From: an uncultured Mycoplasmatota bacterium
GTDB lineage: Bacteria > Bacillota_I > Bacilli_A > RF39 > UBA660
Length of the DNA: 34,645 nt
Direction: 5' to 3'
Assembly (NCBI GenBank): GCA_947571135.1
Contig: CANOWY010000014.1
Span: 1-34,645 of the forward strand
Shown here: piece after piece, positions 21,595 to 28,867 of the stretch
Layout: each line of letters begins with the position of its first letter
How positions within the stretch are numbered: the first letter of the stretch is position 1
Translations under genes and position numbers: made by a program
The notes under the pieces: model-generated
Told to the model about the DNA's origin: nothing
The model's database searches: none
The model's input: only the letters and a program-made list of their open reading frames with translations

Positions 21595-22399
21595 ATCCTA
21601 ATGCAATATCTAAAATCATCATAACGGAAAATCCGATTAATGTAAATAATGCCATTAAATCTTTCTTTTTATTGGTTTGACTCTCTGGTATTAATTCTTC
21701 TACTACAACATAAATCATGGCCCCTGCTGCAAATGCTAGTAAAAATGGAAGTAAAGTACGCATTTTCATGACTAAGATAGCCCCGATAATTCCTGCAATT
21801 GGTTCTACAATTCCACTAAGTTGTCCTAAAAAGAAGGCTTTATTACGACTCATTCCTTCACGGCGAAGTGGCATAGATACAGCAGTTCCTTCTGGAAAAT
21901 TTTGTAAACCAATTCCAAGTGCCAAAGTCCATGCAGCAGCAAGAGTAGCACCATCAAGTCCGTAAATAACAGAACCAAAAGCAACGCCAACGGCCATACC
22001 TTCTGGAATATTATGAAGTGTAATAGAACTAATTAACATAATGACTCGTTTAAAACTTACTTTTTTTTCTTCTTTCTTTGTGTTTCGTTTTTCATAAATA
22101 TCATATATTTTATCTCCAATAAAAAGTAATAATCCTCCACTAAAGAAACCAATAAAGGCGACAAGCCATGGAATTAATTCTAAATTTTCTGCCATCGTAA
22201 TCGAGGGCGCAATAAGCGAAAAAAACGAGGCGGCTATCATAACACCTGCAGCAAACCCTAGCATTCCGTCCATTAAGTTTTTATTAATACGTTTAAAAAA
22301 ATAGACTAAAGAAGCACCAATTGCTGTAACACTCCAAGTAAATAAAGTAGCAAGTCCTGCTTGGATAATAGGGTTTAAAGATAATATTTGTTCAATCAT
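21593..22399 (-). CDS. ZIP family divalent metal transporter
   Basis: The 268-residue membrane protein has eight predicted helices. The metal-binding motifs are intact: HNIPEGMAVGVAFG in helix IV (129-142) and QNFPEGTAVSMPLRREGMS in helix V (166 onwards), plus GQLSGIVEP in helix VI. A short charged loop (YEKRNTKKEEKKVS) lies between helices III and IV. ZIP proteins import zinc, iron or manganese; the GufA/ZupT-like branch fits best. An ATG 18 codons upstream (22453) is in frame, but GGGAGG lies seven bases before the ATG at 22399, which is therefore the start. The gene is monocistronic and divergent from the DUF5131 gene. Confidence 0.92.
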   Translation of the reverse strand: MIEQILSLNPIIQAGLATLFTWSVTAIGASLVYFFKRINKNLMDGMLGFAAGVMIAASFFSLIAPSITMAENLELIPWLVAFIGFFSGGLLLFIGDKIYDIYEKRNTKKEEKKVSFKRVIMLISSITLHNIPEGMAVGVAFGSVIYGLDGATLAAAWTLALGIGLQNFPEGTAVSMPLRREGMSRNKAFFLGQLSGIVEPIAGIIGAILVMKMRTLLPFLLAFAAGAMIYVVVEELIPESQTNKKKDLMALFTLIGFSVMMILDIALG

Positions 22400-22484
22400 A
22401 ATTTCCTCCCTTACTTTATAGACTATTCTACTAATAAAGAAATGGGTGGGCATTTGTGTTATAATTCTTATAGGAAGTGTTTTT

Positions 22485-23225
22485 ATGCAATGGAATCCAT
22501 GGCATGGTTGTCATAAATGTAGTCCTGGTTGCTTACATTGTTATGTATATTATTTAGATAAATTACGAAATAGAGATGCTAATATAGTAACAAAGTCCAA
22601 AACAAATTTTAATCTTCCTTTAAAAAAAGACAAACAAGGAAATTATAAAATAAAAGCAGGTAGTGAACTAGCAACGTGTTTTACGTCTGATTTTTTTCTA
22701 GAAGACGCAGATGCTTGGCGTAAAGAAGCATGGGAGATAATAAAAAAACGAAACGATGTTCAGTTTCTTATTCCAACCAAAAGAATAGAACGGTTTAATG
22801 AATGTATTCCTGAGGATTGGGAAGAGGGATATGACAATGTTACGATTGCCTTAACTTGTGAAAATCAAGAAAAAGCGGATAAGCGAATTCCACTATTTTT
22901 AAATTGTAAAATAAAACATCGCTATATTTTTGTGGCACCCATTTTAGAAGAGGTGGATTTAAGTAAGTATTTAAAGACTGATAAAATCGATTTGGTTTCT
23001 GTAAGTGGAGAATCTTACGAAAATGCTCGTGTTTGTGATTTTTCTTGGGTTGCTCATATCAAAGAAACTTGCGATAAGCATCAAGTTAAATTTGATTTTC
23101 ACCAAACAGGTTCAAATTTTAGAATGAATGGGAAAACCTATAAAATTAGTCATTTCAAAGAATACGAACAAGCAAAGAAAGGATTGCAAGTTTTAGAAAA
23201 ATCAAAAACAGAAGGAGAAAAATAA
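22485..23225 (+). CDS. DUF5131 / phage Gp37-Gp68 family protein
   Basis: The N-terminus MQWNPWHGCHKCSPGCLHCYV is the DUF5131 hallmark, with Cys spacing like a radical-SAM cluster site (C-x2-C-x3-C-x2-C). Further family motifs are CFTSDFFLEDADAWRKEAWEII, FLIPTKRIERF, VTIALTCENQEKADKRIPLFL, and the conserved VSGESYENARVCDFSWVAHIKETC. The family occurs in phages and mobile DNA; the reaction is unknown. An upstream GTG (22446) precedes the -10 element TATAAT (22460-22465), so the ATG at 22485, preceded by AGGAAGTG, is the start. The next gene begins three bases after its stop, with its ribosome binding site inside this gene's end. Confidence 0.88.
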   Translation: MQWNPWHGCHKCSPGCLHCYVYYLDKLRNRDANIVTKSKTNFNLPLKKDKQGNYKIKAGSELATCFTSDFFLEDADAWRKEAWEIIKKRNDVQFLIPTKRIERFNECIPEDWEEGYDNVTIALTCENQEKADKRIPLFLNCKIKHRYIFVAPILEEVDLSKYLKTDKIDLVSVSGESYENARVCDFSWVAHIKETCDKHQVKFDFHQTGSNFRMNGKTYKISHFKEYEQAKKGLQVLEKSKTEGEK

Positions 23226-23228
23226 AAA

Positions 23229-23930
23229 ATGAATAAATATATTACTTTAGAAAATGAATATTATGAAATAATATTGCCTGAAATATTAAAAGAATATGGA
23301 AAAGAAATACTAGAGTATTCTAAGAAAAAGTTTCAAGAATACTTGGATTTCTTTAAAGAAGAAAAGTATGGCAAGAAAATAAAAGGATCTTTTTTACTCA
23401 CTCGTGAAGATTTTATAAATAGAATAAAAGAAGTGGCACCAGATACCACGTCCCCATCTTTAAGTTGGGCGAAAGGATGTTTTTATGGTGGAGAGATACA
23501 AATGCTAATAGATGAAGACCCGTATGAAAGATTTAATAGTCTTGCACATGAAACATTTCATTTATTCTTTCAAAAATTTATTTATGAAAAAAATAATTGG
23601 GATAGGATAGTTTGGTTGGATGAGGCTCTTGCAGGAAATTTTGATGGATTAATAGAAACAAAAATAGCAAATGGTGAATTTAAAACCATAATTGAAAATT
23701 TAGTAAAAAATCCTGATTTACCCAAAATGTGTGATTTAGCATTTTGGAAAGGTAATGTAAAAACAGAAAAATATAATGGCTATGATTTATTTAAAGTGGT
23801 AGGGCGTTATTTAATCGAAACTAAAACCCAAAACGAACTATTTACTTATATCCATAATAAAGATCAAATTTTAAAAGATGGAGAAAAAATTTTAAAAGAA
23901 AGTTTAGAATATTTTAATATAAAAGTATAG
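23229..23930 (+). CDS. Putative cytoplasmic zinc metallopeptidase (HExxH, gluzincin-like)
   Basis: The 233-residue protein has no signal peptide. It carries HETFH (His107, Glu108, His111) within NSLAHETFHLFFQKF, and WLDEALAGNF with Glu132 some 20 residues on, the arrangement of gluzincins such as M1-like enzymes where the second motif gives the third zinc ligand. The region before it (SWAKGCFYGGEIQMLID) could form the edge strand. The substrate is unknown and the exact family is not recognised. It is co-transcribed with the DUF5131 gene (three-base gap), so it may process or regulate that protein. A terminator follows. Confidence 0.65.
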   Translation: MNKYITLENEYYEIILPEILKEYGKEILEYSKKKFQEYLDFFKEEKYGKKIKGSFLLTREDFINRIKEVAPDTTSPSLSWAKGCFYGGEIQMLIDEDPYERFNSLAHETFHLFFQKFIYEKNNWDRIVWLDEALAGNFDGLIETKIANGEFKTIIENLVKNPDLPKMCDLAFWKGNVKTEKYNGYDLFKVVGRYLIETKTQNELFTYIHNKDQILKDGEKILKESLEYFNIKV

Positions 23931-23960
23931 TATTTTTTAAGTAACTTTTTATAAGTTCTT

Positions 23961-24008
23961 AAATGTCGTTATAACCTTTATTTATAAGAGTTTACGACAT
24001 TTTTATTT
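23961..24008 (+). terminator. Long-loop terminator after the HExxH gene
   Basis: AAATGTCGT (23961-23969) pairs with ACGACATTT (23994-24002) across a 24-base loop, and is followed by TTATTTTA. The loop is unusually long for an intrinsic terminator. Confidence 0.55.
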
Positions 24009-24057
24009 TAGGAAGATATTCACATATATTTTTATAATTTCTTATATTTTTGCTTTC

Positions 24058-24083
24058 AAAAGTAGTAAATTGGTAGTAAAAAT
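24058..24083 (+). repeat. 26-bp direct repeat, left copy
   Basis: A 26-base unit beginning AAAAGTAGTAAATTGGTAG matches the copy at 24833-24858 with a single mismatch (TTG to TTA). The two copies flank the hairpin cluster and the WDGH-domain gene, 775 bases apart, as expected for the ends of a small inserted segment or paired attachment-like sites. Confidence 0.65.
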
Positions 24084-24122
24084 TTAAAATTTTTAAAGTA
24101 TTTTAAAGTATTAATTTAAAAA

Positions 24123-24227
24123 AATACTATGTAATGTTCATAGTATTGGTATATATCTTATAAGCGAGACTAGTTGCGGAGCAACTAAAGTCTTCGCCAT
24201 AATAAGGTATAGTATTACCCTTATTAT
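24123..24227 (+). other. Cluster of three hairpins in an otherwise empty 460-base gap
   Basis: Hairpin 1: AATACTATG/CATAGTATT, seven-base loop (24123-24147). Hairpin 2: GCGAGACT-AGTTGC, loop GGA, GCAACT-AA-AGTCTTCGC (24164-24197), 14 pairs with small bulges, and much richer in G and C than its surroundings. Hairpin 3: ATAATAAGG/CCTTATTAT (24199-24227). None is followed by a T tract. TAGTATT occurs in both hairpins 1 and 3. The array looks like a repetitive palindromic element or a structured RNA. The remaining parts of 23931-24391 hold a terminator, one direct repeat and AT-rich sequence. Confidence 0.5.
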
Positions 24228-24391
24228 GTAGCATGAAGCATGTAGCAAATGTTCTTTTATAATATAGAATTATGTTTTAATAATAGTTTATTTAATCTCT
24301 ATTCTTATTGCTAAATTTTAATAACCTTATTTCAATTAGTTTATAAAAATGATAAAATATTTACATATTTAAAAAAATTTAAGGAGACAAT

Positions 24392-24784
24392 ATGGATAAA
24401 ATTTTAGAATTAAATGAATTAATTAAAATTTATAATAAAATGGGTATTATATCTTCAAAAGATATTAGTGATGGTCATCATACATTTAGAGAACTTTATT
24501 TACAAAGACTTATAATGTTTTGTACAATTTGCAATAATTTTCCTAATTTATCTCGGAAATCAAAAAAACATTTTGATGAAGAACATGATCCAATGTTTAA
24601 TGGAGATTTTATTGCTGGTATAAATACGCCTGAAGGGGTTGCCTCATATCATATTAAATTAGAATACTGGGATTTATTTGATATACCAGAAATTGACAGA
24701 GCACCTAAATATGATAATTACACTCCAGATGATGTTATGAAAAGAATTTTATCATTATCTAAATCAAAAAGAAAAAAACTATAG
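24392..24784 (+). CDS. Phage-type WDGH-domain protein
   Basis: The 130-residue protein follows the pattern of phage proteins with DGYHTF-ELYEHR...MFDG-FI-GI-T--G--TYH---YWD....AP-WDGH: here SDGHHTFRELYLQRLIMFCTI, MFNGDFIAGINTPEGVASYHIKLEYWDLFDI and RAPKYDNYTPDDVMKRI. The naming WDGH motif is replaced by YDNY, a notable divergence. Function is unknown; the family is found in phage genomes and prophages. A strong AAGGAGA ribosome binding site precedes the ATG. No partner gene is nearby, and the 26-bp direct repeats on either side mark it as transferred DNA. Confidence 0.75.
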   Translation: MDKILELNELIKIYNKMGIISSKDISDGHHTFRELYLQRLIMFCTICNNFPNLSRKSKKHFDEEHDPMFNGDFIAGINTPEGVASYHIKLEYWDLFDIPEIDRAPKYDNYTPDDVMKRILSLSKSKRKKL

Positions 24785-24832
24785 AAGAACACATAATATT
24801 TAGACATTATCATTATAAAAATTTTAATTTTT

Positions 24833-24858
24833 AAAAGTAGTAAATTAGTAGTAAAAAT
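24833..24858 (+). repeat. 26-bp direct repeat, right copy
   Basis: This is the partner of 24058-24083, identical except for one base. It lies 48 bases after the WDGH-domain gene. The rest of 24785-25005 is AT-rich without visible features. Confidence 0.65.
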
Positions 24859-25005
24859 ACTTAAAGTTTTGTTTATATCTATTGAAATAAAGGCATATTA
24901 ATGATATTTAGTATTTTTAAACAAAAATATCACATAAAATAAAAAACAAACGAAAAAAGCCTATGAGATAACTAAAATATCCCACTAAATATCCCCAATG
25001 AAAAA

Positions 25006-25034
25006 TTGACAATATTGTAAAATTATTATAATAT
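25006..25034 (+). promoter_or_regulatory. Promoter of the repeat-containing SleB-like gene
   Basis: A consensus TTGACA (25006-25011) is followed after 17 bases by TAATAT (25029-25034); an overlapping TATAAT (25027-25032) gives 15 bases. The ATG at 25033 lies in this element, so translation must start further down at 25069 behind AAAGGGG. Confidence 0.7.
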
Positions 25035-25068
25035 GTATAAGTGCTTCAAAAGAAAGGGGTATTTTTTT

Positions 25069-27075
25069 ATGCAAATTAATAAATCTAAACAGAAAGCAAA
25101 TCGTATCATTAATATTATCATTTTATCTTTAAATGTTTTAAATAAAATATATAAACCAATGTTGGAAAATTTAGTTCAACAATATGGTGATTTAAAAAAG
25201 AATTCTAAAAATTTTAAAGATTCATTTCAAAAGAAAGAATACCAAAATGCTAAAATCAAAATCATAAGAGAAGTGCAAAATGTAGTAGGTTCTTCTAAAA
25301 AATTAGTAAACGAAGCGTTAAAAAACTTTACACTTGATGAATTAAACAATAGCAATATGTTAAGTGATGATGTAAAAGACTATATTCATAATCAAGTGGA
25401 AAAATTAGAAAAAAGAGAAATCATTTCTTATGAAACTTTAGAACCAGTTTTAATGAGTAATACTTCCAATAACTCCATAGCCTTACATTCCTCTTTAGAA
25501 AATAATGATTTTACTAAAGAAATAAATCATTCATCAGATAAGTCTGTGTTTTGGTCTACATTTTGTACATTTTTTGCTATCACGATTTTTTTGAATACTT
25601 GTGGGTTGTCTCGTGATTTAGTAGAAGAAATAAAAGATACATCTATAATAGAAGATCTGGAAGAATTTTTTACAGATTCCCATTTTTTAAATGAAATTTT
25701 GCAATCTAGTGTAACTGAAAAAGTAGAGCCAGAAAAAATAGAAGAAAGAACAGAAAGTATTGCCAAAGATTACAAAACCCAATTTAATGAAATATTAGCC
25801 CAAGAAAATATTTCTACGGAAGAAAAACTAGATAGAATTATTCATTCAGGAATTGCTAGTCCAACCAATATTTTTAATTTTATTTTTTCGCTAGAAGAAA
25901 TAAGTTTAGAAAAGAAAATAGATGTAATCTTGCATTCAGGAATTATAGGATATTCTAGTATTTTTAATTATATTATGGCTAGAGATGAAATTTCTTTAAT
26001 CGATAAAATGGAATCGATTGTTAATACTGATATTGCTACATTTGAAGAAAAATATGACTTTATCTCAAATAGAAAAGATTTAAATGTAAATCAAAAAATT
26101 TGGTATACTCTTTTAATTCCCGATACTTCTTTTGAAAAAACATATCAATATTTATACCTATTACCAGAAGTGAATGAAGAAGAAATTATAGAAAATACCA
26201 TTCGTGCAGATATCATTCCGTTTACAACTCTTTTTAATACAATCTTAAATCACAATACTTTAGATAATGAAGAATTGTCTTACTATATTGCAAGTTATAA
26301 TAACAATTATAATACTGTAACCTTAGAAGAAAAGTTTGCGTATGTACAAGAAATAAACCAATTTGATGAAACAGAAAAAGTAAATTGCATGTATAGAATA
26401 TTACCAAATGAAATGGCTGATCCACTAGAATATAAAGAAACTTTTCTTTTAAATTTTTTTAACATAACGTATGATGATTTTCTAGATTTATATAAAATAA
26501 GTGCCAAAGAGAAAACAGAAGAACAAAAAATGATTTTTAGTTTATTTGAAAAACTAAATGAAGAAAAAGAAAGATTTGTAATAGAAAACTATGATTTTGA
26601 GAATAAAGAGCAAATCAACACAACCATTGATATTATTACTGCTGAAGGTTGGGAAGATTATCGTGACTTATACGGGGTTTCTAATGTTCTGTTTAATCGT
26701 ATTACAGATTATAAATATGTTGCTTTCTATGGAATAAATCCTTATGATCAGGCCACTGCCGAAGATCAATTTGTAGTTTACCAAACAGGAGTATATCAAA
26801 ACAATTCTGCCTATAAGAGAGCACTTGGAAAACAAGCCTTCTTAGATATGTTTTCAAAAGGCTACAAAGGAATCGAAACAGATTGTTTGGAATTTAGATG
26901 GAATGGATCTTCTTTTCCTGGAGAGAAAATTGTAGCAAAAGGGAATATCTATGGTGGTCCTGTATTAAACGAAAATAGACCAAGAATTATCTATGAAAAT
27001 CTTTTAAAAGAGGAAGTAGAAGAAGTTACTCATTCTTATATTCCAAAAATGAAAATACTAAATATGACAAAATAA
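25069..27075 (+). CDS. Membrane-anchored protein with 30-residue repeats and SleB-like cell-wall-hydrolase domain
   Basis: Of 668 residues, 1-160 are helical and charged, probably coiled coil. A single membrane helix (about 161-179, FWSTFCTFFAITIFLNTCG) follows. From 239 to 388 there are five repeats of exactly 30 residues, each opening with F/Y-N/D/Q and containing EIS-EEK-D-I and HSGI-like motifs; two longer units (34 and 36 residues) continue to about 458. The C-terminal part (523 onwards) begins ITAEGWEDYRDLYGVSNVLFNRI, like the core of SleB/CwlJ-type hydrolases (GEA...NVILNR), with TGVYQNNSAYKRAL fitting the following segment. It would sit on the membrane with the hydrolase facing the wall. 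The gene has its own strong promoter and terminator. Confidence 0.72.
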   Translation: MQINKSKQKANRIINIIILSLNVLNKIYKPMLENLVQQYGDLKKNSKNFKDSFQKKEYQNAKIKIIREVQNVVGSSKKLVNEALKNFTLDELNNSNMLSDDVKDYIHNQVEKLEKREIISYETLEPVLMSNTSNNSIALHSSLENNDFTKEINHSSDKSVFWSTFCTFFAITIFLNTCGLSRDLVEEIKDTSIIEDLEEFFTDSHFLNEILQSSVTEKVEPEKIEERTESIAKDYKTQFNEILAQENISTEEKLDRIIHSGIASPTNIFNFIFSLEEISLEKKIDVILHSGIIGYSSIFNYIMARDEISLIDKMESIVNTDIATFEEKYDFISNRKDLNVNQKIWYTLLIPDTSFEKTYQYLYLLPEVNEEEIIENTIRADIIPFTTLFNTILNHNTLDNEELSYYIASYNNNYNTVTLEEKFAYVQEINQFDETEKVNCMYRILPNEMADPLEYKETFLLNFFNITYDDFLDLYKISAKEKTEEQKMIFSLFEKLNEEKERFVIENYDFENKEQINTTIDIITAEGWEDYRDLYGVSNVLFNRITDYKYVAFYGINPYDQATAEDQFVVYQTGVYQNNSAYKRALGKQAFLDMFSKGYKGIETDCLEFRWNGSSFPGEKIVAKGNIYGGPVLNENRPRIIYENLLKEEVEEVTHSYIPKMKILNMTK

Positions 27076-27096
27076 CAAATAAGCAAAAAATGATAA

Positions 27097-27133
27097 AAAT
27101 TCTTGTAAAAATATTTACAGGAATTTATTTTTA
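27097..27133 (+). terminator. Strong terminator after the SleB-like gene
   Basis: Thirteen-base arms (AAATTCTTGTAAA at 27097-27109 and TTTACAGGAATTT at 27114-27126) pair with one G-U across an AATA loop, then TATTTTTAG follows. The right arm overlaps a possible -35 box (TTACAG) and TAAAAT -10 (27137-27142) of the TetR gene. Confidence 0.8.
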
Positions 27134-27191
27134 GTTTAAAATGATAACAAGTGATATATAACGAATGTTGTTTATAGAAAGGAAACAGAGT

Positions 27192-27773
27192 ATGCCGCCC
27201 ATTCCAAAATTTAGTAAAGAAGATATTCTAAATTGTGCCTATGAGATTGTAAAAAAGGAAGGATTTGAAGGTTTGAATGCCAGAAAAATTGCGAAAGTTC
27301 TTGGTTGTTCTGTCCAACCAATCTTCCATAACTTTACAAGTATGGAAGAACTAAATAAAGAAGTACACCAATTAATTTATCATAAGTACCAAGAATATAT
27401 GCTTAGTGCTAAAGAAAAAGAAGATAATCCTTATAAACAAATGGGACTATCCTACATTAAATTTGCGAGTGACTATCCAGAATTTTTTAAAATACTTTTT
27501 ATGCAAAAAACAAACTTGAATGCCAATGATTTTGTAATGACAGACTCTATTGGAGAAGATGTAATAAAAACTGGACAAATGGTAACAGGATTATCTTACG
27601 AAGAGCAAAAAAAGTTTCATGTTAAAGTCTGGATTTTTACTCATGGTATTGCTTGTTTGGTGGCAACCAAAACAATTCAGTTTACTAAAGAAGAAATAGA
27701 AGAATTGCTTGCTAAATCAATTAAAGAAATGTTAATAGGATATAAAAAGGAGAAAAAGAATGAAGGAAAATGA
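27192..27773 (+). CDS. TetR/AcrR family regulator of the ABC-2 exporter
   Basis: The N-terminal TetR HTH is clear: FSKEDILNCAYEIVKKEGFEGLNARKIAKVLGCSVQPIFHNFTSMEEL (about 7-54), with the recognition helix CSVQPIFHNF. The ligand-binding domain is helical (NPYKQMGLSYIKFASDYPEFFKILFMQ) and resembles the TetR_C/WHG-type group. The protein has 193 residues. The ORF can be extended to a TTG at 27165, but the ATG at 27192 has AGAAAGGA upstream and gives the normal N-terminus. It lies directly before an exporter operon in the same direction and probably represses it. In 27774-27928 there is TATAAT (27777-27782 region) and a small palindrome ATACA-A-TGTAT that might be an operator. Confidence 0.88.
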   Translation: MPPIPKFSKEDILNCAYEIVKKEGFEGLNARKIAKVLGCSVQPIFHNFTSMEELNKEVHQLIYHKYQEYMLSAKEKEDNPYKQMGLSYIKFASDYPEFFKILFMQKTNLNANDFVMTDSIGEDVIKTGQMVTGLSYEEQKKFHVKVWIFTHGIACLVATKTIQFTKEEIEELLAKSIKEMLIGYKKEKKNEGK

Positions 27774-27928
27774 TTTATAATATACAATGTATTTCTTCTT
27801 TTACAGAATATGAAGAGAACTTTCAGGAAGGAATAATAAAAATAAGTATAAATCTGAAATAAATAGAAATATATTGTATGAAAATGAAGATTATGAATTA
27901 CCATTATAAGAAAGAAAAAGGTGAAAAA

Positions 27929-28867
27929 ATGAAAAATTGTATAGAAGTAAAAAACTTAGTAAAAGAGTATAAAGAAATACGGGCTATTGATGATTTAACC
28001 TTTGAAGTAAAAGAAGGAGAAATATTAGGATTATTAGGGCCAAATGGAAGCGGAAAATCAACAACAATAAATTGTATTTTATCTTTATTAAAATTTAGTC
28101 AAGGAAGTATCAAAATTTTTGGAGAAAAAATGGATGTAAATGCTTATGAGATTAAACGAAATATTGGAGTGGTTTTTCAAGATGTATCCGTATTTGAAGA
28201 ATTAAATGTCTATGATAATATTGATTATTTCTGTGGCTTATACATTAAAGATAAACAATTGCGTAAAACCTACATTGAAGATGCTCTTCATTTAGTAGGA
28301 CTAGAAAATTATAAAAAGTTTTATCCAAAACAATTATCAGGAGGATTACTGAGAAGACTTAACATTGCTTGTGGAATTGCCCATAAACCCAAACTCATTT
28401 TTTTAGACGAACCAACTGTTGCTGTAGACCCGCAAAGCCGTAATAACATTTTAGATGGCATTGAAAAGTTAAGGAGGTTTGGTGCCACTATTGTCTACAC
28501 TACTCACTACATGGAAGAAGTAGAAATTCTTTGTGATCGTGTTATTATTTTAGATAAGGGACATATCATCGCAAGTGGGACGTGTGATGAATTAAAACAT
28601 CTTGCCAATATCGAAGAAAAAGTAACCGTAGAAGGCATCGAATTGTCACAAAAAACGCTATCCAAAATAAAAGAATTTAAAAATATTGAGGAAGTAAATT
28701 ATGAAGAGAATATCCTTTTCATTACATATAAAAAAGGCAAAAACAATTTAAGTGAACTCATGGACTTTTTAAAAGAAAAGAAAGTTACCTATAACAAAAT
28801 ATTTTCGGAGCGTCCTACTTTAAATGATGTTTTCCTAGAACTTACAGGAAAGGAATTAAGAGACTAA
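27929..28867 (+). CDS. ABC-2 type exporter ATPase (DrrA/CcmA family)
   Basis: The 312-residue ATPase has Walker A GPNGSGKS (37-44), Q-loop VVFQDVSVFEELNVYDNI, signature LSGGLLRR (136-143), Walker B LIFLDEPTVAVDPQSR (156 onwards) and the His switch YTTHYMEE. The C-terminal 90 residues (HLANIEEKVTVEGIEL..., ending ERPTLNDVFLELTGKELRD) are the regulatory domain typical of drug and antibiotic exporters of the DrrA/NodI group. Upstream in-frame ATGs (from 27878) are weaker than 27929, which has AAAAAGGTG. Its stop shares a base with the permease start (TAATG). Confidence 0.93.
   Translation: MKNCIEVKNLVKEYKEIRAIDDLTFEVKEGEILGLLGPNGSGKSTTINCILSLLKFSQGSIKIFGEKMDVNAYEIKRNIGVVFQDVSVFEELNVYDNIDYFCGLYIKDKQLRKTYIEDALHLVGLENYKKFYPKQLSGGLLRRLNIACGIAHKPKLIFLDEPTVAVDPQSRNNILDGIEKLRRFGATIVYTTHYMEEVEILCDRVIILDKGHIIASGTCDELKHLANIEEKVTVEGIELSQKTLSKIKEFKNIEEVNYEENILFITYKKGKNNLSELMDFLKEKKVTYNKIFSERPTLNDVFLELTGKELRD

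Noticed and set aside
21717-21965. Plus-strand 82-aa frame opposite the ZIP transporter
   Set aside because: It covers the strictly conserved metal-binding motifs on the other strand; no start signals.
25005-25020. Third BceR-like operator near TTGACAATATTGTAA
   Set aside because: Half-sites and spacing differ from CTTACA-N4-TGTAAG; the match is explained by the -35 box.
27774-27928. Extra small coding gene between the TetR and ABC genes
   Set aside because: All frames are short and none has a ribosome binding site; the stretch looks like an operator/promoter region.
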